The position numbers were made by a program, and so were the translations under genes. DNA of 64,000 bases from Talpa occidentalis (lineage: Eukaryota; Chordata; Mammalia; Eulipotyphla; Talpidae). The DNA is taken from positions 93,573,591 to 93,637,590 of the forward strand of contig NW_023604295.1 in NCBI RefSeq assembly GCF_014898055.3, written 5' to 3'. Each line of letters starts with the position of its first letter. Within the stretch, counting starts at the first letter, position 1. Shown here piece by piece: positions 47,639 to 59,350 of this stretch. The notes below the pieces were generated by a model. The model saw only the letters and a list, made by a program, of their open reading frames with translations, was not told the origin of the DNA and did not search any database.

Positions 47639-47721
47639 TGATCAAACTCATGTTGCAGTGGCTGCAGATTGCTTTAGTACTGCATCTTAACCCCTTGTGC
47701 CACCAGGGAGATCCTAGTTAA
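47639..47721 (-). mobile_element. Tailless SINE head (tRNA-like part only)
   Basis: 83 bp whose reverse complement is the SINE head 'ggatctccctggtggcacaa' through the B-box region 'gagtttgatca', then stops. No body and no A-tail. Perfect 17-bp TSDs (TGCAAACTGGTCCAAAC at 47622-47638 and 47722-47738) of L1 sequence flank it. About 8 extra bases lie 5' of the usual head start. Confidence 0.85.
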
Positions 47722-48234
47722 TGCAAACTGGTCCAAACACTGCATGGAGATTCCTCAGACTACTAAAAATGGAGCTACCATATGATCCAGCAATTCCACT
47801 CCTAGGGATCTACCCAAAGGACACAAAAACATTGATTCAAAAGACCAACTGTACCCCTATGTTTATTGCAGCACTATTTACAATAGGTAAAACCTGGAAA
47901 CAACCCAAATGCCCAAAAATAGATGACTGGATCAAGAAGATGTGGTACATATACACCATGGAATATTATTCAGCAATCAAAAAAGATAAACACATGCCAT
48001 TTGCAGCAACATGGATTGAGCTAGAAGGGATTATGCTCAGTGAAATAAGCCAGAAAGAAAAAGAAATATATCAGAATCAGATGGTTTCACTATAGGAGGA
48101 ATATAGGGGAACCAAATATGACATGAGGGGGGGAAAGTAATAATAATACAAAACAACACAACAAAACAAAACAAAAACAAACAGACCATTATAAACCAGA
48201 GACATCCTGCAGGGGATGAGGCAGGAGCGGGGAC

Positions 48235-48480
48235 CAGAGGGAGGAAGGGAGGGAGGAAGAAAGGAAGGGAGGAAGGGAGGAGCCCAGGAGACTGTGGTGA
48301 CAGTGCACGTGCATTGGTGAAGGAAATTCTGTGGGGACTACTCCTGGTGGGGGGGGGGGGATAAAAAAAGCAAACATTGTCTAAAAATTAACAATGATGT
48401 AAAATATACATAAATAAATAAATTTAAAAAGAAAGAAAGAAGGGAGGGAAGAGGGAGGGAGGAAGGGAGGAAGGAAATTA
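48235..48480 (+). repeat. GGGA/GGAA-rich low-complexity patches
   Basis: 48237-48280 and 48430-48476 are (GGGA/GGAA)n-type purine tracts around the 3' end of the host L1; a G10 run lies at 48350-48360. Confidence 0.85.
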
Positions 48481-48554
48481 AATTTTAAGGAGGGATTTCC
48501 CTCTCACTAGAGATGACACATTATTTGTTGGATTTAATAGAAATTCCCTTTGTG

Positions 48555-48800
48555 GTTAAGAATATTGACTCAGAAATTAGATCTAGGTCTCAATGCGGTC
48601 CTACCATTTGTAACTGTGTGATATTGATTAAGCTTCCTAATCATCTAAACCAGTATTCTCATCTATAAAATGGAGATGATAATTGTAACTTATAATGCTA
48701 TTGTAAGGATTAAAGTAGTGCATGTAAAATACTTGGCACAGACTTAGAAAAACAGAATAATATCCTCATCACTATCATCATCATTATTATCATTTCCCAT
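48555..48800 (+). repeat. MIR SINE relic
   Basis: 'accatttgtaactgtgtgatattgattaag', 'attctcatctataaaatggagatgataat', 'ttgtaaggattaaagtagtgcatgtaaaatacttggcaca' follow MIR in order. Confidence 0.85.
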
Positions 48801-49765
48801 TAGACACTCTGGAACCTTGGAGAAAAAAAATATAGGATGGAATTGCTAATTCCCCCATCTCTTTCTCTACTTTTCTCTCCCCATCATAAGTTTACTGCTG
48901 AGTCTAAATAGTTTATAAAGGGTCACACATCTCAGCACAGAACAGAACAACCACTGCAAGTTAGTAAAGCTATCTTAAAAAGTAAGTTGGCATCTGAGAG
49001 GAGCAATAAAGAAACTAGGTACTCCTAGTGTCCTTGTGTCCTTGACTTGTGTCCCTGTGAAGGACTAATATATTAATTATTTAATATTGATTAATATTAT
49101 TGATATTTAACATTAATATTGCTTAATTTCTTAGGGAAAAAATTTAAAAAATGACCCCATGCCAGTATGAAAGTTTGCTTTTGTAGGACAAGCTTTCTTT
49201 ATTAGGCTTATTAGAGTTTGAGAGTCCATGATCCATAGCTCGTAATTAGAGACTATCAAAAGGGAAACTTATATTGGGAAAACTGCATCCCCACCCATGC
49301 AACTGAAACCTCCTCTCTCCAGTATTCAATACAGTAAGACTCACTAAATAAAAAAAGATTTATGATCAAAGGGGCCAGAATTTTTAATTTGGGTAGGGGT
49401 ATTTGTAGATTAGTAGGCATGGCCTAGAGAATCTTAAAGCAGAAGAGTCAGGTCAGAAGAAAATAGATGTGTGATTAGAGAGATCCCTAATATATGCTTA
49501 AAATTCATCAGTATTTTCCTGTGAGATGCATTGGAAAGTAGAAAATAACTAGAATATCCCTCCAGTAAAGAAAACCACTTGTATCTACTAAGCATAGAGA
49601 GCCAATTTCAGTGAGACTGAAAGTACCAGCTGGAAAGGAAAAGAAAGGAGTCTGGTCCAATCCCCTTCCAAATACAGCAGAGAGACAACAATAAACCCTT
49701 GCATAAAATGCATTTTGAAATTCCAGGTGGAGATGAATGGTACAGGTTAATGAGGTCAATAAATT
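48801..49765. other. No recognisable feature
   Basis: Contains a very AT-rich patch at 49068-49128 with repeated TTAATATT/ATTAATAT words. No gene. Confidence 0.4.
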
Positions 49766-49779
49766 AAGAAAAGGCAGGA

Positions 49780-50071
49780 AAGAGGGGTCTCCCTGGTGGC
49801 ACAAGGGGTTAAGCACTGCACTATGAAGCAATCTGCAGCTTCTACAGCGTGAGTTTGATCCCAGCCAGAGAGAAACCCACATGGCGAAACAGAGCTATTC
49901 TGTCTTGCCCGCTGCTCCCATCAGCAGTGTATTTCAGTCAGTCTGTCTATTCTGTTCCCCACTCTGTCTCTGGTGGGTCCTCTCACTCCCCACATCTCTG
50001 CCTATACCCCAGCTCTTGTATGCATCAATAAACAAATCTTTGGAAAAAAAAAAAAAGAAAGAAAGAAAGAA
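49780..50071 (+). mobile_element. tRNA-derived SINE
   Basis: Head 'gtctccctggtggcacaagg', B-box-like 'gagtttgatccc', body, then an A-run and (GAAA)n tail. Perfect 14-bp TSDs (AAGAAAAGGCAGGA at 49766-49779 and 50072-50085). Confidence 0.93.
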
Positions 50072-50085
50072 AAGAAAAGGCAGGA

Positions 50086-50609
50086 GAAATTCATTGGGTC
50101 AAAGAAACACTAAAGGTGAAGGCTCAGTGAATGTAGATGTAAAGCATGAGATAAACCAATAACAATAAAAGAAATAGAATTAGTTGGCAAAACAATTTCC
50201 CAAACACACATGCCACACATGCCAGGCTTAGACAATGATGTTGGCAGTCTTATCAAAACTTCAAGTAACTGATAATATCAACTTTACAGGAATTATAGTG
50301 ATGAGAAAAAGAAAGAGAACAACTTACCTCATCTCAGAATGCCAGTACAACCTGAATACTTCAATTGGGTGATAACAGTGCAATAAAAGAAAATTTCTTT
50401 CTCATGAACATAAATTGAAAAATACTAAATAAGTAATAGCACATCAAATTCAGTGACATGTTTTTAAAAGAAATGAGAAGGTTATATCAGTCTTAAAGTT
50501 TCAGCTATAGCAAAAGTAAGCTACTGCAATTTTTTGAAAATCAGAGAACTTTCAGTTTTTAAGCTGGCTCATAGTTCCATTCCTTGATGACAAGATCCCG
50601 AGACTATAC
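50086..50609. other. No recognisable feature
   Basis: Non-coding sequence between a SINE and an L1; nothing I can name. Confidence 0.4.
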
Positions 50610-50685
50610 AAAGCATACTTCTCTGAAGAGGAAATACAAATGGCCAACAGGCATACGAAAAAATGTTCACCATCACTTGTAATCA

Positions 50686-50835
50686 GGGAAATGCAAATCA
50701 AAACTACCATGAGATACCATCTCACACCAGCGAGAATGGCACGTATTAAAAAAACTAGCAGGGAAATGCAAATCAAAACTACCATGAGATACCATTTCAC
50801 ACCAGTGAGAATGGCACATATTAAAAAAACTAGCA
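50686..50835 (+). repeat. 75-bp in-frame tandem duplication in L1 ORF2
   Basis: Two adjacent 75-bp units starting GGGAAATGCAAATC, exactly 25 codons each, with 3 differences. Two of these look like CpG decay. Other L1 copies in the window have one unit. Confidence 0.93.
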
Positions 50836-51629
50836 ACAACAAATGTTGGCGAGGTTGTGGAGAAAAAGGAACTCTCCTGCACTGTTGGTGGGAGTGCAAA
50901 CTGGTCCAACCACTATGGAGAGCTGGAGATTTCTCCACACTATGGAGTGTGGAGATTTCTGGACCTACTAAACATAGAGCTTCCATATGATCCAGCAATT
51001 CCACTCCTAGGTATTTACCCAAAGGACACAGAAACATCAATTCCAAAGAGCACCTGCACCCCTATGTTTATAGCAGCACTGTTTACAATAGCTAAGCTTT
51101 GGAAACAGCCCAAATGCCCAATAATAGATGACTGGATCAAGATATGTGGTACCTGGGTGGAAAAATCAGCTCCCCAAGGGCTCTAGGAGAGATCGCTGGG
51201 GCCACCTAGCAACTTGAAACGAGCAGAAGGCTCCTGGAGGTGCCAGTGGCCAGCTGAGAAGTTAGCCCACGCCAGGCCCTTTCCAACCAGTAGTCTGAGC
51301 CCACAGGGGGAGCGGGCACCCACGGCCGGGGCAGACCGGGTGCGCAGAAGAGTGTGCCTGAGACCGGACGCGCAGGGAGTGTGCCCCGCATCGCCATTTT
51401 AGAACAGGGACATTTCTTCAGTAAAGACTGCCTGCAGAAGGCTCCCTCAGGAGCCAGAGGTGAGCAGGAAAGCTCGCCCACGCCAGGCCCCTTCTGGCCT
51501 GCAGTCCAAACCCAGAGGAGGAGCGGGAACCCACTGCCGGGGCAGACCAAGCACACAGGGGAGTGTGTCCCCACATTGACATTTTAGAACAGGGAACTTT
51601 CTTCAGTAAAGTCTGCTTGAAACAGACAG

Positions 51630-52717
51630 ATGGCCCCTGGAGGAGCCAGATGGGGGCGGAGAAGCTCACCAAAGATACCGGCCAGTCCCAGCAACACAGT
51701 GTCCCAATGCATACGACAAATTAGAAAACAGACAGTAGGGAGCAGAAGAACCACACGCAACCTAACAACTCCTCAGGAAAAAAGCACACCACAAAAAGAA
51801 AACCACCACCCAGATTGCAACAACAGTAACTTAGAAGAACGTCTGAGCCTTCCAGAAAGAGAATTTAAAATTGCCGTGATTAAAAAAATGACAGAACTCA
51901 TAAAGGAAAACAATGATCAGAAGAAGGAAATTGAGTCCCTAAAGAGGGAAAACAATGGTCAGAAGAATGAAATTGAGTCCCTAAAGAGGGAAGCAAAAGA
52001 AACGCAGGAGATCAAAGAATTAATGGAGGAACTAAAGAACTCTGGGAAAAGCAATGAAAGCAGAATAGATGAAATGGAAGAACGAATAAGTACTCTTGAA
52101 GACACAGAAATAAAAAGAACCAAAACAGAAAAGGAAAGAGAAGTACAAAGGAAAAGAATGAAGAAAGACTTCGGGAACTATCTGACTCCATGAGGAAAGG
52201 AAATATAAGCATTATAGGAATACCAGAAGGAGAGGAGAGAGATGCAGGAACAGAGAAAATATTCAAAGAGATAATTGAAGAGAACTTCCCAAAGGTGAAG
52301 AAGGAGCTGAAAATTGATATACAAGAAGCAAGAAGAACACCAAACTTCCACGATGAAAGGAAAAATACAGCAAGACACATAATAGTAAAGCTCCCAAGAA
52401 TCCAGGACAAGGAAAAAATAATGAAGCTGACAAGAGAGAAGAAACAGATAACATTCAAAGGAAAACCAATCAGACTGACATCAGACTTCTCTGAAGAAAC
52501 ACTACGGGCAAGGAGAGAGTGGAGAGACATAGTCAACAGACTCCAGAAACAGATGCCAACCAAGAATACTCTATCCCGCAAAGCTCTCCTTCCTCTATGA
52601 AGAAAGAATAAGGACCTCCCCAGACAAACAGAAACTCCGGAATTTCATTACAACTAAACCCACACTCCAAAAAATACTACAAGGAATCCTAAAGCCAGAA
52701 CCTCAGAGGGATGAATA
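51630..52717 (+). pseudogene. L1 ORF1 of nested copy, frameshifted
   Basis: Homologous to 33592-34735. The ATG equivalent to 33637 is ATA here (51675), leaving only the upstream in-frame ATG 51630. The N-terminal frame ends at 52193 and the C-terminal frame starts at 52190, overlapping as ATGA exactly as in the full-length copy. The coiled coil is one repeat unit different in length. A further 2-base loss near 52545 breaks the C-terminal domain. Confidence 0.9.
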
Positions 52718-52790
52718 ACAACGAAAGAAGGCCAAAAAAAAAAAGTTATTAAAAGGATAAATAAATAAAATCAAAAGAAAGACAAACACA

Positions 52791-54688
52791 ATGGCAAATA
52801 CAGATGCTAACATATCAATATTAACTCTAAATGTAAATGGACTAAACTCTTCAATAAAAAGACACAGAGTTGCAGCCTGGATTAAGAAACAAAACCCAAC
52901 CTTTTGCTGTCTCCAGGAAACACATTTAGCTACAAAAGATAAAAATAGGCTCAAAGTTAAAGGATGGAAAACAATCCTACAAGCAAATGGACCAAAAAAG
53001 AAAGCAGGAACAGCTATACTTATATCAGATAAAACAGATTTCAAACTCAAAAAAATAAAAAGAGACCCAAAGGTCACTACATTATGATCAAGGGGACAAT
53101 ACTTCAAGAAGAAATAATACTCATTAACATATACTCACCAAACGAAGGAGCACCAAAATATATCAGACAACTGTTGTCCTCTCTGAAAACAGACATCAGA
53201 GAAAACACATGCGTAGTGGGAGACTTCAACACACCAGTATCAACAATGGATAGATCAAACAAGACAAAAATAAGCAAAGAAATCAAAGCTCTAAATAAGG
53301 ACCTAGAGCATTTGGGCTTAACAGACATCTATAGAACACTAAACCCCAAAAAACGGAGTACACATTTTTCTCAAGCGCACACGGATCATTCTCCAGGATC
53401 GATCACATACTGGGGCACAAGACAAACATCTACAGATACACCAAGATTGAAATCATACCAACCATCTTTTCTGACCATGAAGGCATCAAACTAGAAATAA
53501 ACCATAAAAAGAATGCAAGGAACTTTCCTACCTCATGGAGATTAAAAACCACACTACTGGAAGACCACTGGACTAACGAGGAGATCAAAGAAGAAATTAA
53601 AAAATTCTTTGAATTGAATGACAAGGAGGACACCAATATCCTAAATGTATGGGATGCAGCAAAAGCAGTAATAAGAGGAAAAATATAGCAATAGAAGCTC
53701 ACATCAAGAAACAAGAAAAACTCAAAGAAACAACTTAATCTCGAAGCTCAAAGATCTAGAAAAAAGAACAACAAAAAAAACCCAAAACCAGTAGAAGAAA
53801 AGAAATAATAAAACCAAAGCAGAAATAAATGAAATTGAAACTAAAAAAACAATCCAAAAGATCAATGAAACCAAGAGCTGGTTCTTCGAAAAAATCAATA
53901 AAATAGACAAACCCCTAGCCAGGCTCACAAAGGAAAAAAGGAAGAAAGCACAAATAAACAGGATCATCAATGAAAGAGGAGAAATCACAACGGACACAGC
54001 AGAAATCAAAAGAATAATCAGTAACTACTATGAACAGTTATATGGAAACAAGTTCAACAATCTAGAGGAGATGGACAAATCCTACAACTCTACAATCGCC
54101 CAAAGCTAGATAAAGAAGAAAAGAACACCTAAACAGACCAATTACAAGCAGCGAAATTGAAATGGTAATCAAAAACCTCCCCAAAAACAAAAAGCCCAGG
54201 ACCTGATGGATTTACAAATGAATTCTACCACATTCAGAGACGAATTAGTGCCTATCCTTCACAAACTCTTCCAAAAAATTGAGAAGGAAGGGACAATACC
54301 AAACACGTTCTATGAAGCCAACATTACACTAATACCAAAACCGAACAAGGACAACACAAAAAAAGAAAACTACAGTAAATCTCCCTAATGAACACTGATG
54401 CAAAAATCCTCAATAAAATTTTAGCTATCAGAATCCAACAATGTATCCATAAGATAATTCACTACAACCAAGTAGGATTCATTCCAGGGACACAAGGATG
54501 GTTCAACATCCGAAAATCAATCAACGTTATCCAACACATCAACAAAAAGTAATATAAAAACCATATGATAATATCAATAGATGCTGAGAAAGCTTTCGAC
54601 AAAGTGCAACACCCATTCATGATAAAAGCCCTTGAAATTCTTGGGATACAAGGAACATACCTCAACATCATAAAGGCCATATATGACA
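52791..54688 (+). pseudogene. L1 ORF2 5' part of nested copy, broken
   Basis: Endonuclease domain is present (N-terminus identical in pattern to the 34777 copy, with E43, then GDFNTP in the second frame), but frameshifts occur near 53075, 53345, 53680 and in later A-runs. The sequence stops in the RT domain before the FADD motif because of the internal deletion. No working product. Confidence 0.92.
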
Positions 54689-55160
54689 GCCAGAGACACT
54701 TTTTGGGGGGTGGGGGCGGGGGGAGGGATTGGGGTCAAAATGGGGGGTTGCAATTGTATGGGAATATAAAAATAAAATTTATTATTAAAATAAATAAATA
54801 AATAAATAAGATTAAAAAAAAGAAGAAGAGATTGGTACATATACACCATGGAATATTACTCAGCATTCAAAAAAGATAAACACATGCAATTTGCAGCAAC
54901 ATGGATGGCTCTGGAAGGGATCATGCTCAGCAAAATAAACCAGAAAGAAAAAAAAAAAATATCGGATGGTCTCACTCATAGCAGGAATCTAGAAAACTTA
55001 AATAAGGGACCAGGAAAATGAATATCTATAAGAAAGTGAAAATCATAATCAACAAACAACTATGAACCAGAGACACTTTATGAGGGAAGGGGGGGGGAGG
55101 TATTGGGGTCAAAATAAAGGGGTTGCAATTGTTTGGGGAATATAAAAATAAAAAAATATA

Positions 55161-56033
55161 TATTTGCTCCAGTCAACATGTTCTTATCCCTCTCAAAAGG
55201 GAAAAGGAATGAAGGAGTTCACAAGGCCATCTTTAAAGACACTACCTCAAAACCTTACACATTCACATACCATTAATCAGAACCCAGTAAAATGCCCACC
55301 CCCTCTAGATTCTAGTGCAACTAGGAAATATGGTCTTTTTTCCAGGTAACTTTGTCCCCAGATGGAGGTCCGCAGATATCCAGAGAGGGAGAGAGGGACA
55401 GAAGGAGAAAGAAAGAATGGATAGGAATGTAGCAGTAATTAAAATGAAATTTATGAAGGTTATACTGATAATGACACTAATGAGGTTATACTTTTATAAC
55501 TAAAAGGTTATACTGATAATGACACTATACAGTAGGAATAAATCTAAAAACCAACAACCAAAAACCAGAAAATATATGAAAATAGGTAGTGAAAATTATT
55601 TAAGATTATTAAAGAATATTTTAGAAAATTTGAATAGATAGAAAGATAATTGTGTTGTGCTTATGGATAAAAAATTCAATAGCACAAAGACTATATTCTC
55701 AACACATTAATCAAGGAAATCAAAGTAATTTCAATAAAAATATGTGCTGAGTTTTTAATAAAATTTCAAGTGACTAAAAATTCACAAGGGAGAACAAGAG
55801 GTCAACAACCAATTTTGAGGAGGAATTAAATGGCAAGAAGTACTCTACCAGATATTAGATAATAATTAAACTGGAAAAGAGTAGAAAAATAGACAAATTA
55901 AACAGAATATAGTCAGGAAACAGTCATATTGTATATACAAATTTGATATTTGGCAGTGGGAAACTGTATGGTATACAAATCAGTGGGTGTATTATTTAGG
56001 GTTCTCCAGGGAAACAGAAGCAATAGGATGCCT
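55161..56033. other. No recognisable feature
   Basis: Includes a repeated 'ggttatactgataatgacacta' at 55457 and 55505 (short local duplication, 48 bp apart). Nothing else I can name. Confidence 0.4.
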
Positions 56034-56100
56034 GTGTGTGAGTGTGTGTGTGTGTGTGTGTGTGGTGTGTGTATCTATCTATCTTTATCTACCTATCTAC
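56034..56100. repeat. Compound (TG)n-(ATCT)n microsatellite
   Basis: TG-rich 56034-56072 followed by ATCT units to about 56100. The sequence just before ('ttagggttctccagggaaacagaagcaatagg') is the usual start of a mammal-wide repeat in which such microsatellites arise; family not assigned. Confidence 0.85.
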
Positions 56101-56279
56101 AAAGCTATATCCATAAATCTACTCTCATCTGCAAATGTGCATTGATAGAAACTCTGAAGAAAACTGAATGCTTTCAATTTATGCATTCATCTACTTGTTA
56201 AAGCTCTATTCACTGCAAGTCTAAATGTTTATATTATGTTTAGTGTGGCACTAAGCATGAAGTCAGCTTCTGGGCTTTT

Positions 56280-56960
56280 TCTCACTGGTGCCATTCTCAC
56301 TGGTGTACGGTGGTATCACATCATGGTTTCGATTTGCCATTTCCCTGATTAAAAAGGATGTAGAACATTTTTCATATGCCTGTTGGCCATTTGCATTTCC
56401 TCTTTGGAGAAGTGTCTTTTTAGCTCTTCTGCCCAATTTTGACTTCGTTTTTGCTTATTCATGTGAGCTCTTTGTAGATCTTTGTGATTAGTCCCTTATC
56501 ATTTGTATGGAGTGCAAAAATTTTATGCCAATCAATAGAGTGTCTCTTTGTTTTATTCTCTTTTGCTGTACAGAAGCTGTTTAGTTTGATGTAATGCCAG
56601 CTGTTTATCTTTTCCTTCACTTTCTTTGCTTTGGATTATGAGTCTTTAAAGACGTTACTGAGACATAAGTCATGTAGTGTTTTACCTATATTTTCTTCTA
56701 TGTATTTTATGGTTTCAGGTCTTATGTTCAATTCTTTTATCCATTTTAAGTTGATTTTTTGTGCATGGTGTGAGGTAGTGGTCTAGCTTCATTTTTTGCA
56801 TGTGGTGGTTGAGTTTTCCCAACACCATTTATTAAACAAACTGTTATTGAACAGTTTGTTTCATTGCATGTTCTTTGCTCCTTTGTCAAACATTAGTTGC
56901 CCATGTAAATGTAGCTTTATTTCAGGGCTTTCTATTCAATTCCATTTTTACTAAGACTTT
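56280..56960 (-). mobile_element. L1 ORF2 fragment (antisense)
   Basis: The minus strand reads the ORF2 C-terminal half, from the codons around 'NKW' ('aacaccatttattaaacaa' reversed) through 'cttttgctgtacagaagct' (reverse of 'agcttctgtacagcaaaag') to 'ccattctcactggtg'. No 3'UTR is present, so it is an internal fragment. An extra short inverted 'aacagtttgtt' motif lies at 56850. Confidence 0.85.
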
Positions 56961-57037
56961 CTAGAAGCTTCACTATGACTTAAAGTTCTTATTAGTCATC
57001 TCTCTCTCCTTCCCACCCTTAAGTCACAGTACTTTCT

Positions 57038-57190
57038 TTTTTTTTAAGATTTATTTTTTTCATTTATGCATACAAGAACTGGGGTATAGTCCAGAGGTGC
57101 AGGGAGTGAGAGGATCCACCAGAGACATAGTGGGGAACACAACAGGCAGACTGACTGAAAACTGCTGAGGGGAGCAGCAGGTAAATGAGG
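57038..57190 (-). mobile_element. tRNA-derived SINE 3' half (antisense)
   Basis: Tail (T-run at 57038) and body ('acaagaactggggtatagtccagagg', 'ctgctgaggggagcagcagg') are present; the tRNA-like head is missing, so it is 5' truncated. Confidence 0.82.
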
Positions 57191-57440
57191 AGAAGTTTGG
57201 CTTTGAAAACTTCCCCTGCCTACTGCTGCTTCCTCTTCTCTTTGTCTTTCATAGATGTAACCCCAAAGGAATCTCCTGTACATTTTAAAGCCTTAGTTTC
57301 TCCCTCCCAAATAAACTGAACTGACACAAGAGGAAATAAATACTGCTGCCCAAAAGGAACTTGCAACCTAGAATATAATACAAATTCATTGTTACTATGG
57401 AAATATGTAAATTTTTAAGGGTCATTAAAAGATAAGTCCA

Positions 57441-57719
57441 GGCCTCCCTGGTGCCTTAGGGGTTAAATTTCAGTGCTATCACTGCCATAGCCTGACTTCG
57501 ATCCCCAGCAAGGGAGCTAACCCACATAAGGTGCAGCAGACCTCTCTTATGTCACCCACTGCTCCCCTCAAAAATGTATTTCAGTCAATCCACCTGTTCT
57601 GCCCCCCACTCTGTCTCTGATGAATCCTCTCACCACCTGTGCCTCTGGCCTACATCCCAGTTCTTCTATGCATAAATAAATAAAATAAATCTTTAAAAAT
57701 AAATAAATATATAAGTAAT
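57441..57719 (+). mobile_element. tRNA-derived SINE
   Basis: Head 'ggcctccctggtgccttagg', B-box-like 'acttcgatcccc', body, and TAAA tail. Perfect 14-bp TSDs (AAAAGATAAGTCCA at 57427-57440 and 57720-57733). Confidence 0.93.
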
Positions 57720-57733
57720 AAAAGATAAGTCCA

Positions 57734-59124
57734 CTGCAAAGCCAAATAATTATAATCTATGCCCCAAATAAAGTTCATATTAATAAATGATTTAATAATT
57801 ATATTTCCTAAAGTCTTATTGTTCTACTATGATGCCTTTAGGCAAATGGGATAAGATGAGGCACTGATTCAACCTGTAAGTATTAGATCCTATTAAGGCT
57901 AGTAAGAACAGAATTACTCTGATCAACCCTATTGAAATCCTTTGCTTTTTTGAAGAATTATGGAGTGTGATTTACCCCTTACTTTTCAACTCTGAGAAGC
58001 CATTACTGAGATTCATTTATGACTAGCTGAACTCGTATAATCATGTATAAACAAGATATATTAGTACTGTTTGAGAAAAAATATGGTAAAATATCCAACC
58101 TATTTATTTATTCTACACATATGTCCTATGACTTCTGGGAAAGTATCACTATTAGTTCTAGCAATATTGAAGAGTCATAAAATAAAGCAGATATAAATAT
58201 TCCCTCAAGATACTTAGTGTCTAGTCAGGGAATTCAATATTATTTGGATAGTTCCATTTTCAAAGTCATATTTGCAAATTTAGAAAGATTTGGAAAAGAA
58301 CCAGAAGAAAATTACATTTTAAAACAAAGATAAATACACATCATCAATTTATTAAAAAGGGTAAAGATAAAATGTGCTGGGAGTTCAGAATAAAGAGTAG
58401 CACTTCCAGTGAGGTTGAAAGCAGAAAAAGGAGTATCATGGAACCTTGCATAGAGAAGATGGAACTGGATATGGGAAGGATGGCATGTGGACTTCAGACA
58501 CAGACATAAAGTCATTCCTTGCAAAGCAAAGGGAGGAACAATGTCAGAAGAACATAGCAGTAAGAACACGAGGGGGTGATGTGTGTGGGAGGTAATTCTG
58601 GTTTGTTGACATAAAGGAAAAAATCAAGGTAAATAGTGAGAAATAAGGTTAAAGAGGTAAAATGAGGCTGGATTTAAAGACTCCTTAGTGCCTCAAAGAA
58701 AGATTTCAATTTATATCATATACTCCACTCACAGAAACAGGAGGATGAAGAAAAAAATGCACAGGTGTATTCATTTACAATAAGTAAGTACCATATCGAA
58801 ATAGCAGAATCGTCTTTGACTTCCATGCCATAAAGGGCAAACTTTTCCACACATTTTGAAAAATAGTTACAATAAAGAACAAGTGACTTAGAGAGATAGA
58901 GAGATCATGACAAATAACTTTGCATTTTATTTAAATTTTTAAATATGTATTTCTACATCTGCTTTTATCCTGGAAAAAAAAGTTTTTCAAAAACTTTCTC
59001 CATGAAAACGATCTAAGATTTTCATACCTGCTATCTATGTGCAGAAAACCCAGCATATGTAAAGCTTTGCTTAACTTTGGAGTGGGAGATTTAAGTTCTG
59101 GGTTTTATCAATTAGAAAGCTTTA
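57734..59124. other. No recognisable feature
   Basis: AT-rich unique-looking sequence without a supported gene or nameable repeat. Confidence 0.4.
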
Positions 59125-59350
59125 AGTTCCAAATAATAGAAAACCCTAATTCAACTAGTTTAAACAATAAATAAATTTTTTCTTCATATAACTAGGAATC
59201 CAAAGCAGACAAACTCCAAAATTGGTTCATTAGGCAGCTTCACAATATTCTCCAAAAACCCAGCAATGTCCATATTTCTGTCTGGCATCCTCAGTGTGAA
59301 GCTCACCTTAATGCAGTGACCCTCATGGTCACATGATGGCTACCTCATTG
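59125..59350 (+). repeat. Ancient interspersed repeat, family not assigned
   Basis: 'tccaaataatagaaaaccctaattcaactagtttaaacaataaa' resembles the opening of the block at 20690 and a mammal-wide repeat type. I cannot assign a family. Confidence 0.35.

Larger units (their letters stand above)
46893..48430 (+). mobile_element. L1 3' part hosting two SINE-derived insertions
   Basis: ORF2 C-terminal and 3'UTR sequence, more diverged than the 32-kb copy. The frame 47721-48095 still reads the ORF2p C-terminus ([34 protein letters not shown]). It is interrupted by a full SINE (47063-47334) and a tailless SINE head (47639-47721). The 3'UTR has GGGA-rich and G-run sequence and an AAATAAATAAAT end. Confidence 0.88.
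51153..54823 (+). mobile_element. Nested L1 with 5' truncation and internal deletion
   Basis: Begins in the 5'UTR (at the point equivalent to 33115), then carries ORF1 and the first part of ORF2. At about 54688 it jumps from 'atatgacag' in the RT domain to the 3'UTR ('ccagagacacttttt'), losing about 2 kb relative to the full-length copy. Degenerate TSDs (CAAGATATGTGGTAC at 51138-51152, AGAAGAGATTGGTAC at 54824-54838) match the host L1. Confidence 0.9.
50610..55160 (+). mobile_element. 5'-truncated L1 interrupted by a second L1
   Basis: 50610-51152 is ORF2 C-terminal sequence up to 'gactggatcaaga'. It resumes at 54824-55160 ('ggtacatatacaccatggaa') through the native stop and 3'UTR. The gap is the L1 at 51153-54823. 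Within the left part is a 75-bp in-frame tandem duplication (50686-50760, 50761-50835) and a smaller duplication around 50925-50960. Confidence 0.9.

Noticed and set aside
47639..47721. A true tRNA gene
   Set aside because: It lacks a complete cloverleaf and belongs to the SINE head by sequence, with TSDs. None of the SINE heads has a credible anticodon arm plus acceptor pairing.
54680..54700. Splicing as the cause of the nested L1's internal gap
   Set aside because: No clear GT donor and AG acceptor lie at the two break points as judged from the full-length copy; short shared sequence favours deletion.
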